In this document: positions 24,001 through 34,032 of the stretch, one piece after another
Layout: each line of letters starts with the position of its first letter
How positions within the stretch are numbered: the first letter of the stretch is position 1
Assembly: GCF_000516985.1 (NCBI RefSeq)
Contig: NW_006917096.1
Coordinates: 3,395,606-3,459,605 of the forward strand
Direction of reading: 5' to 3'
DNA length: 64,000 nucleotides
Source of the DNA: Pestalotiopsis fici W106-1
Taxonomy: Eukaryota; Ascomycota; Sordariomycetes; Amphisphaeriales; Sporocadaceae
The notes under the pieces: model-generated
The model's input: only the letters and a program-made list of their open reading frames with translations
What the model was told of the DNA's origin: nothing
The model's database searches: none
Program-made: the position numbers and the translations under genes

Positions 24001-25139
24001 GAAGTCAAGACATTCAGATCTGTACCGCTTCTCCAGAGGCTTTCAATTAGGTCTATATTGCCCCATGATACTGCAGCGCTGTACAAAGTCTCTTTGATGG
24101 CTTTCGAGGTTGGGTCCGTAGCAGCCATGAGTGCATTGAAGACGGTAGCACTGAGACGGCGTAACTCGAAGACTAATGTAAGCAGGGATCGATATTGATT
24201 CTTTTGTTCTTCACTATAGCTTGAACTGAGCATTTTGTTTGACAGCTGGAATAGACAGCTTTTCAAGAAATACGCTGACAACTTGCGTGGATCCTCCATG
24301 AGGTCAGAGATTATGGATTCGTGTGAGGTGTTTGGCAGAGATGGTAGCATCCGAATGAGATCAGCTGCCCATGTTGACGACTGATTTGGGTTTGACGTTG
24401 CGAAGAGGGCACGAGCGAGTTCCATCGGCCTGGGAACTGTTGAAATGGATTTTGAACCGGAAATGCTCATTACTTCTGCTAGTGAACACAAAAGCTTCGA
24501 CGAAATTGGTAGAGCTAAGCAACGTATAAGTCTTTCAATCTGGCCGTAAGGCATGATCATGAACCGTACCTATATGAAACCCGGCATCGAACTGAATCCA
24601 CGGTAGAGACTTTGGCCAAAATACTTGACTATTCTCCAAAGCTGGCGGACTCGCCATCACGATTGGACAGCCATCCGGTCGCTCTGGACTATGAGCTACC
24701 AAGATTGTTCAGCTAAAGTGATGGGAAAACTTTCTCATTGTACATACCTATTCCGTATTTGCGAGCCAGTGATAGGCCAGGCTGGTTTCTCTGGAGGGCT
24801 CTTTTCATGCGACTTTGCAAAATCGGCAACCCGTTCAATTGGAGCTGGGACTTCTTTTGCTGCGCCTGTCTTTTCTCAATGGCATGGCTTGCATAGCTCC
24901 AACTGCTGCTTGGTATATTCTTGCGAGCCTTCCACTTCTTGAGTATGTACTCATACTGAGACCTTCTGGAAAGTTATTAGCAGATTGTATCCGAAAGCAA
25001 GGACTTTTTCATCTTACTTTCGATCGAATCCGTGCTTTTGTAACATATGGGCTGCCACATGGTCAAGTGTGAGATTCTCCACCATCCAAAGACGCATGAT
25101 TTCGTCCCGGTAAGGCTCCCAATCTTTCGACCGGGTCAT
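21024..25139 (-). CDS. Clr5-domain ankyrin repeat protein, frame breaks in the 5' part
   Basis: The main open frame, 24560-21024, encodes 1178 residues rich in ankyrin repeats (for example AASIGDIDCVRTILEAGA and AAMNGRIDMAELLLSHGI). Upstream on the same strand lie exons that extend it: 25139-25018 and 24965-24748 encode a Clr5 domain (WEPYRDEIMRLWMVENLTL, then YEYILKKWKARKN), and 24695 onward encodes a linker with SQVFWPKSLPWIQFDAGFHI. Two 52-base introns, 24966-25017 and 24696-24747, have good donors and branch sites. However, two single-base shifts are needed: one inside the second exon (between KKWKARKN and AIEKRQAQQKK), one just before 24560. Either the gene is decaying, the assembly has indels, or splicing is more complex. 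Clr5-ankyrin fusions are common in ascomycetes; their function is mostly unknown, perhaps regulatory or in allorecognition. Confidence 0.75.
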
Positions 25140-26306
25140 CGTCAAGGATTAGTGGAATGTAACAAGAAATTAGCACGTAGTTGGAAACTTTGCGACAGAC
25201 CACCCAACACTACGTTGACGGGGTATTGTGGATTTTGTAATGAGGTCGCGTTTATTAGTTGTATGTGATTTGGCAAAGAGATTCAAGGTTGACAGTAGCG
25301 AAGAAATACACAAGCAAGGAAACGGCTGCCCAGATGTTGAAGTACAGCAGCCTCATATGAGAACAATGAGGGCAATGTATGTGCTGTGTATCAGGTAATG
25401 ACGCTGTAGCTGCAACATCATTGGTCCATTTCAAAACCAGAATATGCACGGCTTATGCACCAGGATCCGACACGTAGCATTTGTTTTCGCCTTGGCAGCC
25501 AATGCGGCCATCTCATTGGGCGTCTCCAAAATCAGAAAATGAAAGATGATGCATTAGGCTGCGAGGGCGGAAGCTGGATGGCAGAGCGCCCAAATCAAGT
25601 TCACTCCACCATCTCTTTGCCCCTCAGCCACGGTGCTCAGGCCACTTTGCCTTGTAAATCTTTGAAAGCTGCTCTGTCAAGGCCAATAGGGCACGTTGTG
25701 TGAATTCGACATACCTTTTGAAGTCGTGCATGAAGGCGCAGGATAGATAAGGCAACGTGATAGTGTCGCAAAGGTACACATTACCTACCTAGGTATGTAC
25801 TCTGAATCCGTCGCGATGCTCCGCCAGGTTGCACTGCCAAAAGTAGGATTTCCACACCCTGCCCAGGCTAGTGTAGAGTGATATATCGCTTGCAACATGA
25901 TATTAGGCCTATTTTGGCTTTCCAGGAAACATGGTTGCCGTGTATCCTCTATTTATGGGAATACCATTCATAATCTGCTCAGTACTGGCTCGATGTCTTG
26001 ATTGCTACAGCGCAGCGAATGCCTACAAGGAGGTTTGGTGTACAATTTTCCTGCGAATTCCATCCCATTGCCCCAAGTTCGGTGTCAGGGTCTTATTCGG
26101 TGGACTGATCTCATGTCGCACACAGCCTGCCTACAGCACAGCATCCATCTCACTACTACCCCGCAGATCAAATTCCAACTCCTTCCATCTCTTACTTCCT
26201 TTCTGCCGCATTCAAGTCCTGTGATGCTCACACTTGGGGGAGGAACACCATCTGTTTTGTCGCGGCTCAACACGCCTTCTGTTGATCTGCCTTTTGAGGC
26301 GTCACC
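25140..26306. other. Intergenic between divergent ankyrin and NACHT genes
   Basis: About 1.2 kb shared upstream region. It contains a short palindromic TACCTAGGTA near 25787-25796. No gene seen. Confidence 0.5.
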
Positions 26307-29300
26307 ATGTCGATTGATGCATTGTCCTTGGCGTGCAACATCATCACCGTGATTGACTTTGGTAACAAATTTTACCAGTCATTTCGCGACATTTACGAGA
26401 ATCACAAGCCAGACACGGCCGCTGAAGCCAATGCGAATGATCTGCTCCTCCTGGCAGAGAAGCTCAAAGATTCGCGGAAAAAGGCTCACCAGTCGGCGCT
26501 AAAGAATGATCTGCTCTTTCAGATTGTGGACAAATGTGCCAAGGCTGCCACGGAGCTTCAGCAAGAGATTGTCAAGCTTGCTCCACCGGGATCATCCTCT
26601 CGTACCAAACATGGCTTGCAGTCGCTTGTGTCGGCGACCAAGCGCACTTGGCGGCACAATCGCATTGAGCAGCTCAAGAAGTCGCTGGATGATTGCCAGG
26701 CCACGATGCAAAATGCGGTTCTGATCAAAATCTACGAGTCTGGCGAAGCAGAGCGAGTGCAGCGATTTGAGGACTTTGGAAAACTGGATTCACGTCTTCG
26801 AAATTTCATCCAAGCCGTTTCCAAACATGAGCTGCAGATGTCTGAGCTGCTGGCTGAGAATCGGTCTCTTCATCAGGAAACTCAGGCTGTTCTGCGGCAA
26901 GAAGTGGCTGCTTTGAGAAGCGTCCAAATCTTTGAAGCAGAGGTTGCTCGCTTGAAAGCCAGTCTCAAGTTTCCTGGATTGAATCAACGATACAACGACC
27001 TACAAACAGCTCACCCGAGCTCATTACAGTGGCTTTTGGGTCGTATCAAGAAAGAGGCGGGTGCCTCGGACAGGGACAGCGCAACGTATGCCGGTGGGAG
27101 CCATCAAGGCATCGAAGAAGAGCCAAAATACCTTCGGAATTTGCGCGAGGAGACTTTCGGCGATTTCAAGAATTGGTTGATATCCGAACTCAATTCGAAA
27201 CTGTATTGGGTAAGCGGGAAGCCCGGGGCCGGTAAAAGCACCTTGATGAAGTCTCTTTTCCAGCAAATGGAAAGCATGGATGTAATTCCGGGTCCTCACC
27301 TGGTCATTCGCCACTTCTTCTGGCTCGGAACAACAAACACACGATCGAGGCACAATGACATGAAGGGCATGTTTCTGACATTCTTGCATCAACTTCTGGA
27401 GAGCGAGGCGTCTGATAGTATACTCCAGAGGATTCCCCACTCGCGCCAAAAAGACACGCACACAGAATGGAGCATGGAAGAGCTGCAAGATGCAGTCCTG
27501 GAAGCTTTACAACTGCTGAGTAGCCACTACTCCATCTACGTGCTAATAGATGCGCTTGATGAGCATCTTCCAGTAGCGAAGCACGGAGAACTACTGCAAG
27601 TAATCAGAAAGCTCGAGGCGATGCCCAATATGCGACTGGTGGTATCAAGTCGCAGGGAGCAAATCTTTGAGAAAGGCCTATCTAGCTCCAGGCAACTCCA
27701 TCTCCAAAGGCTGACGGCACCAGACATTCATTATTTTGCTCTAGACTCACTGAGCAATGCAATGAACTCTGAACACTATAAATCGGGGCGATTCTTGTAT
27801 GGTATTGTCGAAACAATTGTGAATAAAGCAGACGGAGTCTTTCTCTGGGCTCGATTGGCTGTTGATGGCATTAAGCGCGGCTTCGTTGACGGGAACTCCG
27901 AGGACGAGCTAGAAGATCGCCTCAATGACATGCCCGCGGAGCTATTCGAATACTTTAAATCTATTTGGAGCCGTCTAGGAGACGACGAAAAGAGATACCA
28001 GACCAGGGCTGGCAACATCTTCACACTTCTTTTGTCCGAAACTTGGGATAGAGGGACCTTTCATAATCACCTCAAAGGTCCTTTGAATCATATGAAAGGA
28101 ACGGATAAGGATCTTTTGTATCTGAGCTTGGCTTTGGACACAGATCTGGCTCGCGTACTCATTCAGGGGGATGAGCGCAATGAGAAAAAAGTACTGCTCG
28201 AACTATGTCAAGATACAGAAAGAACAATCTTGTCAAGCTGCGCGGGACTGGTGGAGCTGCAAGAAGACAAGCGAGGCTATTGCATTCCATGCAATGTCGA
28301 ACCTATGGTCTTGAGTAAGAAAGCTGCATTCATTCATAGAACAGCAAGGGAATTCCTTCGCGAGACTGCTGAAGGCAAACACGTTGTGGATTGCAACAAT
28401 TTGGGCGAGTTTGGCCCTGATTTCCGAGTGCTGCTAGCGGCGCTAGCGAGGTCAGTGGTCTTTAGGGGACCGAGGCAAGTCCCTCGCCAATGCTTACCGA
28501 AGAGATGGCTTGATTTGGGCTATTTCCTCAGATCGTTCCGTTTTCTTATTGAGCGTGGGTCGCCATTGGGTCAACCGCAGCGATACGACCTAATTGACTT
28601 GTGCCATCGAGTCTATTATCGATTATCGGGTCATCCAGACAACCCCATTTTTGGGCAGTGGAGACCCGTCCATCCCTTGATCATCTATCCATTCATCGCC
28701 TTTGCAGCACGGTGGGGCCACGGCGACTGGGTGGTTCAGTGGATGAAAGCACAAGTCAGTCAAGGTCGCACCTTCTCGCCAGAGGCTTACGTTATTGTGT
28801 TCAGAGCAAGTTTGGAGTGCGGATTAGAGGATGACGATTTCGACCCACTTTCCCCGGATCTCAACACATTGTTTACATCTACGAGCAAAATGAATCCTTG
28901 CTTGCCCAGATGTTTTGTTCCTTCATGGGAACATTCACAAATTTCACCATTGGTCAACATATCCTTATCTTCTACCCCTCAGGAGATTCTGAGGGAGATC
29001 TTGCTCGAAATGCAACGATCTCGGACTACAGTAGTCAAGCGCCTTATAGAACTTCTCACAAGACTGGGTTGTGATCTCTTTGCAACTGTACCGTGGGTGT
29101 ATAGATCTGGTGAATTTCCTGAAAAATCAATATGGGAGCTTCCCCAGCAATTGTCCCAGCCTGTGCTGGTCAAGCAAAATGAAACACAACGATCGGCAGC
29201 ACAGTCGATGGAGGTAGCACGAGTGCATATGTTGTTCGAAGCAAGCCTCTTGTGGCTGATCCAATGCGCGGCTCGTACATTGGCAGCTATACCTGAAGCT

Positions 29301-29783
29301 AAAGGCCTATGCCACGACCTGGAAGAATTTGTTTCTTTGCATGGCCAGAGTGATCGGGTAGTACAGACGCCAAAGCCCATCCTGTTGTTCACAGCTAAAG
29401 CAGATGATTGGGTGACAGGATTTCGAGGGCCCACCAGAATCGTGGTACGAGATGTGAAAAAGATGCCAGTTGAATCGAAAGTCCAACTGGGTGAGATTGG
29501 CCAAGATGGCGTATTGAGATGGCCACTGGAACAGATATGGGAAGATTCAGGAACAGAGGTCTTGAATGACGCACAGATCGAAGAATTGCTTATCCGTCAC
29601 AAAATTTGGTGCTCCAAGGCCGATTTGAAGCAGCTGGCGATGAAATGTAATATTCGGATGGAAGATGGAGCGGCTCCCGAAAATCAGCATGACGATTGGC
29701 GGTTGATTGTGCCTCCTCCAGGAGCCACTGAAGAACAAGAAACACTCGGCTATCTTACGATGCCGTTTGTGGCGAATGATTAA
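26307..29783 (+). CDS. NACHT NTPase, fungal NLR-like protein
   Basis: Intronless, 1158 residues. The N-terminus (MSIDALSLACNIITVIDFGN) has the look of the N-terminal domain common in fungal STAND proteins and is followed by heptad-like, coiled-coil-prone sequence to about residue 230. The NACHT core shows Walker A WVSGKPGAGKSTLMKSL (about 300-317) and Walker B IYVLIDALDEH (about 411-421). Downstream, FVDGNSEDELEDRLNDMPAE and KAAFIHRTAREFLRE match the region that usually follows NACHT in these fungal proteins (DUF7791-like). No ankyrin, WD or TPR repeats are visible at the C-terminus, so the sensor part is either atypical or absent. Such proteins act as intracellular receptors in programmed cell death and non-self recognition. 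The first ATG after the leader fits family N-termini well. Confidence 0.9.
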   Translation: MSIDALSLACNIITVIDFGNKFYQSFRDIYENHKPDTAAEANANDLLLLAEKLKDSRKKAHQSALKNDLLFQIVDKCAKAATELQQEIVKLAPPGSSSRTKHGLQSLVSATKRTWRHNRIEQLKKSLDDCQATMQNAVLIKIYESGEAERVQRFEDFGKLDSRLRNFIQAVSKHELQMSELLAENRSLHQETQAVLRQEVAALRSVQIFEAEVARLKASLKFPGLNQRYNDLQTAHPSSLQWLLGRIKKEAGASDRDSATYAGGSHQGIEEEPKYLRNLREETFGDFKNWLISELNSKLYWVSGKPGAGKSTLMKSLFQQMESMDVIPGPHLVIRHFFWLGTTNTRSRHNDMKGMFLTFLHQLLESEASDSILQRIPHSRQKDTHTEWSMEELQDAVLEALQLLSSHYSIYVLIDALDEHLPVAKHGELLQVIRKLEAMPNMRLVVSSRREQIFEKGLSSSRQLHLQRLTAPDIHYFALDSLSNAMNSEHYKSGRFLYGIVETIVNKADGVFLWARLAVDGIKRGFVDGNSEDELEDRLNDMPAELFEYFKSIWSRLGDDEKRYQTRAGNIFTLLLSETWDRGTFHNHLKGPLNHMKGTDKDLLYLSLALDTDLARVLIQGDERNEKKVLLELCQDTERTILSSCAGLVELQEDKRGYCIPCNVEPMVLSKKAAFIHRTAREFLRETAEGKHVVDCNNLGEFGPDFRVLLAALARSVVFRGPRQVPRQCLPKRWLDLGYFLRSFRFLIERGSPLGQPQRYDLIDLCHRVYYRLSGHPDNPIFGQWRPVHPLIIYPFIAFAARWGHGDWVVQWMKAQVSQGRTFSPEAYVIVFRASLECGLEDDDFDPLSPDLNTLFTSTSKMNPCLPRCFVPSWEHSQISPLVNISLSSTPQEILREILLEMQRSRTTVVKRLIELLTRLGCDLFATVPWVYRSGEFPEKSIWELPQQLSQPVLVKQNETQRSAAQSMEVARVHMLFEASLLWLIQCAARTLAAIPEAKGLCHDLEEFVSLHGQSDRVVQTPKPILLFTAKADDWVTGFRGPTRIVVRDVKKMPVESKVQLGEIGQDGVLRWPLEQIWEDSGTEVLNDAQIEELLIRHKIWCSKADLKQLAMKCNIRMEDGAAPENQHDDWRLIVPPPGATEEQETLGYLTMPFVAND

Positions 29784-30313
29784 AGCCTTTTCGAGGGGCA
29801 GAACCCTCATATGTGGCGCTGATACGAAGTATTGTGAGCTGGAAGGCATTGCTACGACCAAATAGGGCCACAATTTAGCACCCTTGCTTTCCGCCAGATT
29901 TTGCCATTTGCCAAATATCTAGCCACATGAGCATATTCGCGTACGGAAACACAAAATATGCACCGAAACTACAATGCCAAGCGGAAACTCGGCACTCTCA
30001 ATTATCAATTGGTGCGCAGTAAGTTTTCTAGTACCTGATCGGCCCAAGTCCACCCCTGTCAATGGACATTAGATCAAGCTTTTTGGTCCAGATGGATGAA
30101 GCCGGTGGCCCGGTCACTAGCGGAATATGGTGCCGAGTCCCGTGATATCCGAGGCCGGATCTTATCAGATCAAACTATTTGATTATCTTTGTGATTGATA
30201 AAAAAAATTGTCTCCATGGGTATATAGACGATTGTTTCCCCATGATCCAGTCTCAATTTGGAATTTGGGGACAGCCAAGTCAGGAAGTGAAACCATCAGT
30301 TTTGGTCGCCAAT
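29784..30313. other. Intergenic, upstream region of the UNC93-like gene
   Basis: No gene. Several CGG/CCG triplets occur at 30100-30160, but none in the CGG-N6-CCG arrangement seen upstream of the tricarboxylate module. Confidence 0.45.
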
Positions 30314-31675
30314 ATGAACTCGAGCAACAAGAATTCAGACCCCGGAAGTCCCAGAGTTGAGGAGCTTCGTGCCGACAAACCTTCGAGACGATGCACATGG
30401 AACCTCCGGTCCGTCAGCTCGCAGGTTCTCCTCGTCTCTGCCACTGCCTCATGCACCATAGGCTCCTTCAATGCTCTGCAAGGCCTTGGAGGCGCAGGCC
30501 AGGAACAACCCTACGTGGCCAATGCAGCCACAGCCATCAACTTTGCGCTCATGGGCATCGTGTGTCTGCTGGGCGGCCCGCTGGTGAACAAGATTGGCAC
30601 AAAATGGTGCCTGGCCATTGGCACCATTGGCGACCCCATCTTTGCGGCAGCTCTATACCAAAACACCCGCTTCGGCACGCAGTGGTTTCTCATATTCGCG
30701 GCCGTCTTCCGCGGCGCCTGCAGCGGTCTCTTTTGGGCGACCGAAGGCTTCATCATCATCGGGTACCCGCGGGAGCAGTGGCGAGGGCGGAGCATCACGA
30801 CGTGGGTGGCCTTCAAGGAGCTCGGCAGCGTCATCTCGGCCTCGATCAACCTCGGCCTCAGCGCAAAGGACAACAAGTCGGGTCACGTCGGCTACGACGT
30901 GTACTATGTCACGATTGCCATCATGTGTCTGGGTCTGCCAATTGCTCTGCTTATCTCACCGACGAGAAATGTCTTTCATCGCGACGGAACTCCCGTGGCT
31001 GATGACAAGACAAGTGGTGGTAAAATGACGAGCTACAAGGAGCAATATTCGCAACTGTTTTCCCAGTTCAAGAGAAAAGATGTGCTTCTCTTCATACCGT
31101 ATGCTTGTTTTGCGTACTTTTACTACTCCTTTGCCCACACATATGTCACGAAGCACTTTTCTGTCAGAGGACGAGCCCTGGTATCTCTCTTGACTGCGGT
31201 CGCATCCGTCATTGGATCAGCTCTCGTCGCAATTGTCTCGGATATTTCCGGTCTCAAGAGACGCGGGAGCACCTTGAAGCTGTTCCTCGCCACGGTGCTA
31301 GTTCTAGTCCTCTGCGCCGCCAGTTGGGGGTACTTTGCATACAATGCGCTGCGACCGCCAGCACACAAGCTCGATTGGCTGGACGCGGGATACGGCAAGA
31401 CGGCTGCTTCGGTCGCCCTTCTCTTTCTGGCGATGCAGTCGGCTCAGACGTATTTGTACTGGAATGCTTCGCAGATATCAGAGACTTTTGAGGATAACGC
31501 GCATCTTGCCGGGGTAGTTCGTGGGATCGAGTCTCTCGGTCAAAGTGTCGCATATGGAATCAATGCATCAAACACGGCACCAGTGGTCAGTGTTAGCATT
31601 AACCTGGCTTTGCTAGTGATAGGTGGAGGTTGCTTGTTGATGCTTGTGGCCAGGAATGGAGGGAGAAGACGGTAG
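30314..31675 (+). CDS. UNC93-like MFS transporter
   Basis: Single exon of 453 residues from the ATG at 30314; the frame is open from 30179, and an ATG at 30242 would add 24 residues of no clear character. About 11-12 membrane helices. Marks of the UNC93-like branch of the MFS are SFNALQGLGGAGQEQPYVAN at the first helix, LLGGPLVNKIGTKW after the second, and LFWATEGFIIIGYPREQWRG before the middle loop. Most fungal members are uncharacterised, and substrates from ions to sterol-like compounds have been proposed. It lies next to the Zn2Cys6 gene (tail to tail, 58 bases between stops), so it may or may not belong to the module that follows. Its promoter lacks the shared CGG-N6-CCG site. Confidence 0.85.
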   Translation: MNSSNKNSDPGSPRVEELRADKPSRRCTWNLRSVSSQVLLVSATASCTIGSFNALQGLGGAGQEQPYVANAATAINFALMGIVCLLGGPLVNKIGTKWCLAIGTIGDPIFAAALYQNTRFGTQWFLIFAAVFRGACSGLFWATEGFIIIGYPREQWRGRSITTWVAFKELGSVISASINLGLSAKDNKSGHVGYDVYYVTIAIMCLGLPIALLISPTRNVFHRDGTPVADDKTSGGKMTSYKEQYSQLFSQFKRKDVLLFIPYACFAYFYYSFAHTYVTKHFSVRGRALVSLLTAVASVIGSALVAIVSDISGLKRRGSTLKLFLATVLVLVLCAASWGYFAYNALRPPAHKLDWLDAGYGKTAASVALLFLAMQSAQTYLYWNASQISETFEDNAHLAGVVRGIESLGQSVAYGINASNTAPVVSVSINLALLVIGGGCLLMLVARNGGRRR

Positions 31676-31733
31676 AAATGTAACTTCAATTACCCTCGAG
31701 GCTACTGACTACATTGTAAAGATAAACTTGCTC

Positions 31734-33751
31734 CTAGAACAGCATGTCCATATAAGTGGTATTGATCATTTCATATCCCGCATCCATCAAGTCATTCCAC
31801 GGTATGTCAAAATTTGGAGTGGGCTGAGCAGGGACACCCATGTCCTCTGCCCGGAAACCTTCGTCGGGGCGAACACTGAGAAATTTGAGCCCAAACCAGG
31901 ACAAAAACTCTGCATCGACCAGTTCTTCTGACTGCACAGGCTGATCAAAGACGGTGAGCACAGCTGAGCTCAGCCGCTCAATGATTTCCGTGCATCTGCT
32001 GCCCACTGACCGACCAGAGGACAGACTCTGCAAGAGGCGCACCGCAGATGAAATATTGGCCTCGGCGACAGACTTGCTCAGCTCATCCCGAATAGCCGAG
32101 CTGGCACGGATACAGTACAAGATGGTGACGGCAGCCATGAAGACCGAGTTTAGCGCGAGAAAGGTGTAGACAATCTTGTTCTTGGCGTACAATGCATTGT
32201 AGCAGCCGACCATGCTGATTGCCGAGTCCATGCACAGTCGAAGGCTATCGATTGAGCTCATGGGTGCGCCGCGCGAAGGGCGATAGAGCGACAAGACGGC
32301 TTGATGATAGGCAATCTGGAACCATTCGGGAGACTGGAACATTGAGGCCGTTGGCAAGTATCTCGGCGACGCTGCAATCCAGTCGTTTAGCCGCGAGAGA
32401 TACCCCGATCGGACAGTGTCGAGAGCGACGTCGGCCATGCCACTTATAACGGGAGCGTGAAAGCTTTTGTAAATTTCGCCATTGAGACGCCGAAGCTTGC
32501 TTACGTGAATGAATGTTGACATGTCATCACTTTGTGCTACCAAATTGCCCATCACGGGGCCTTCGCTGAGCTCCATCAATTGAGAGTCGCTGAGCTGCAA
32601 TGGCAGTGGAGTGGTAATGTCCGTATCTTGGATACCCAATGGCCGGCCCATGGCGATTGCCATGCTGCGATCCATGACATATGCGCACCAGAATATGCGT
32701 TTGGACATTTCGGCGTGGAGTAGATCCAGCTTTGAGGTGGTCTCGGCACGATGTAGATCAATGCCAATGGCAAGGCGTAGTGCCAGACCGCTTGTATACC
32801 ACATGTTGACGGATTGTGGCTCGTTGCTGCCATACATGCATAGCAATAACAGACATTGGATGCACTCTAGATCATCAGCGTTGAGAATCAGGTGCAAGTC
32901 ACGGATGGCAATTTGAAAGAAATCTTGATGCGACAAGGTTTGGCTGCGGTTTGCTGACGGCGCTTCTGCGCCAGCAATGGCGAGAACCATGTAAACCTGG
33001 AAGTGAGAGAGGTCTTTTGCAGGTTTGCCATTCAGAAGAGGCTCATAATGCCTCTGCCTGAATGTAGGCTGGTGTAGAATGGGCAGAGACGGCCATCGGC
33101 GGGCGAAAAAAATGTCAATCAGCTTTGATGCATGTGCGTCCAAAGGCCAGGCTGTTTGTTCAGCAAGTCCGGGAGTGGCGGCAGTGGTTGGGTCATCTCT
33201 CCACAGATGCCACGGACTGCTCTTGAATGCGTCGTCTACTTCTTGTCCATTCAGTCTTGATGCAAAGGTTGGGCGTAGTATCCGCCCCGTGTAAGCTATG
33301 TCGAGGCTGCGACACGGGGCCGCGCTGATGCTTTGGCCTTCCGAGGAGGTGTAGCCAAGGTGCTGCTGCGAATCTCCGTCGCCGTTCTGGTGCTCGTTCA
33401 ATGATCGAGACTCTAGAGCCTGCACCTCGGCCTCAAGCCGGGCTACCTTCTCTCGGAGTCCCACGCAGTGACTACAAAAGTCTGGACGGACTACCAATCG
33501 CTCCGAAGGCACGCAGATGGCTCTGGCCGAGCCACAGGGGCCGCAGATAGGGAGTTTTCCATCGCACTGGCAGCAGTTACTACCATGGCAGGGCTGGGGC
33601 GGAACAGAATGCCGATATTACCCACTTTTTGTTTCCTCCGGCGGCAGCGTTCGCAAGCAGCCGCACTCCTCTTCAAACCTCTCCGATGGGCTGGGGGGCT
33701 GCCAAGGGAATTTGCTCGCGATGCATTTCTATTTGAACCCGGTGAAGACAT
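31734..33751 (-). CDS. Zn2Cys6 transcription factor, candidate regulator of the tricarboxylate module
   Basis: Two exons, 33751-33626 and 33566-31734, with a 59-base intron inside the zinc cluster, give 652 residues. The cluster is complete: cysteines 33, 36, 43, 50, 53 and 60 (CERCRRRKQK, then CDGKLPICGPC). A coiled coil follows at about 77-97 (VGLREKVARLEAEVQALESR), suggesting a dimer. The large middle region (FFARRWPSLPILHQPTFRQR; MWYTSGLALRLAIGIDLHR) is the fungal-specific regulatory domain (Fungal_trans, PF04082). A nuclear activator or repressor binding paired CGG triplets is expected. Its own promoter carries such a pair (33883-33894), as do three promoter regions of nearby metabolic genes, so self-regulation and control of those genes is a reasonable inference. 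Confidence 0.9.
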
Positions 33752-33882
33752 TTTGCCAAAGGATCATCGCTTATGCCGATGAGGTGCGAATGGGGGAGGA
33801 CAAATGACTGGATAGCCGTAGTCTTCCCCGCCGTGAAGGCTTGGCGAGTCAAGGACCAAGCATAACCACAACTTTCGGCCTT

Positions 33883-33894
33883 CGGAAATAGCCG
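33883..33894. promoter_or_regulatory. CGG-N6-CCG palindrome upstream of the Zn2Cys6 gene
   Basis: CGG-AAATAG-CCG, extended by two matching bases on each side to TTCGG-N6-CCGAA. It lies 132 bases upstream of the regulator's start codon. Paired CGG half-sites are the classical target of Zn2Cys6 dimers. The same 6-base spacing recurs at 36279, 39733 and 44489. Confidence 0.5.
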
Positions 33895-34032
33895 AATTTA
33901 CGTACTGAAACCTAGCTGTCACATGATGGACTCGCCAACCATATCCACTTTGGAACAAAAAGAAATGGGGATTTTGATTCTTGTATTCAAGTGTCATATA
34001 ACGCTTGTGTTATATCCGATATCTTAATCTAT

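Noticed and set aside
30314..31675. UNC93-like transporter as a member of the tricarboxylate module
   Set aside because: Its upstream region lacks the shared CGG-N6-CCG site; its nearness to the regulator alone is weak evidence.
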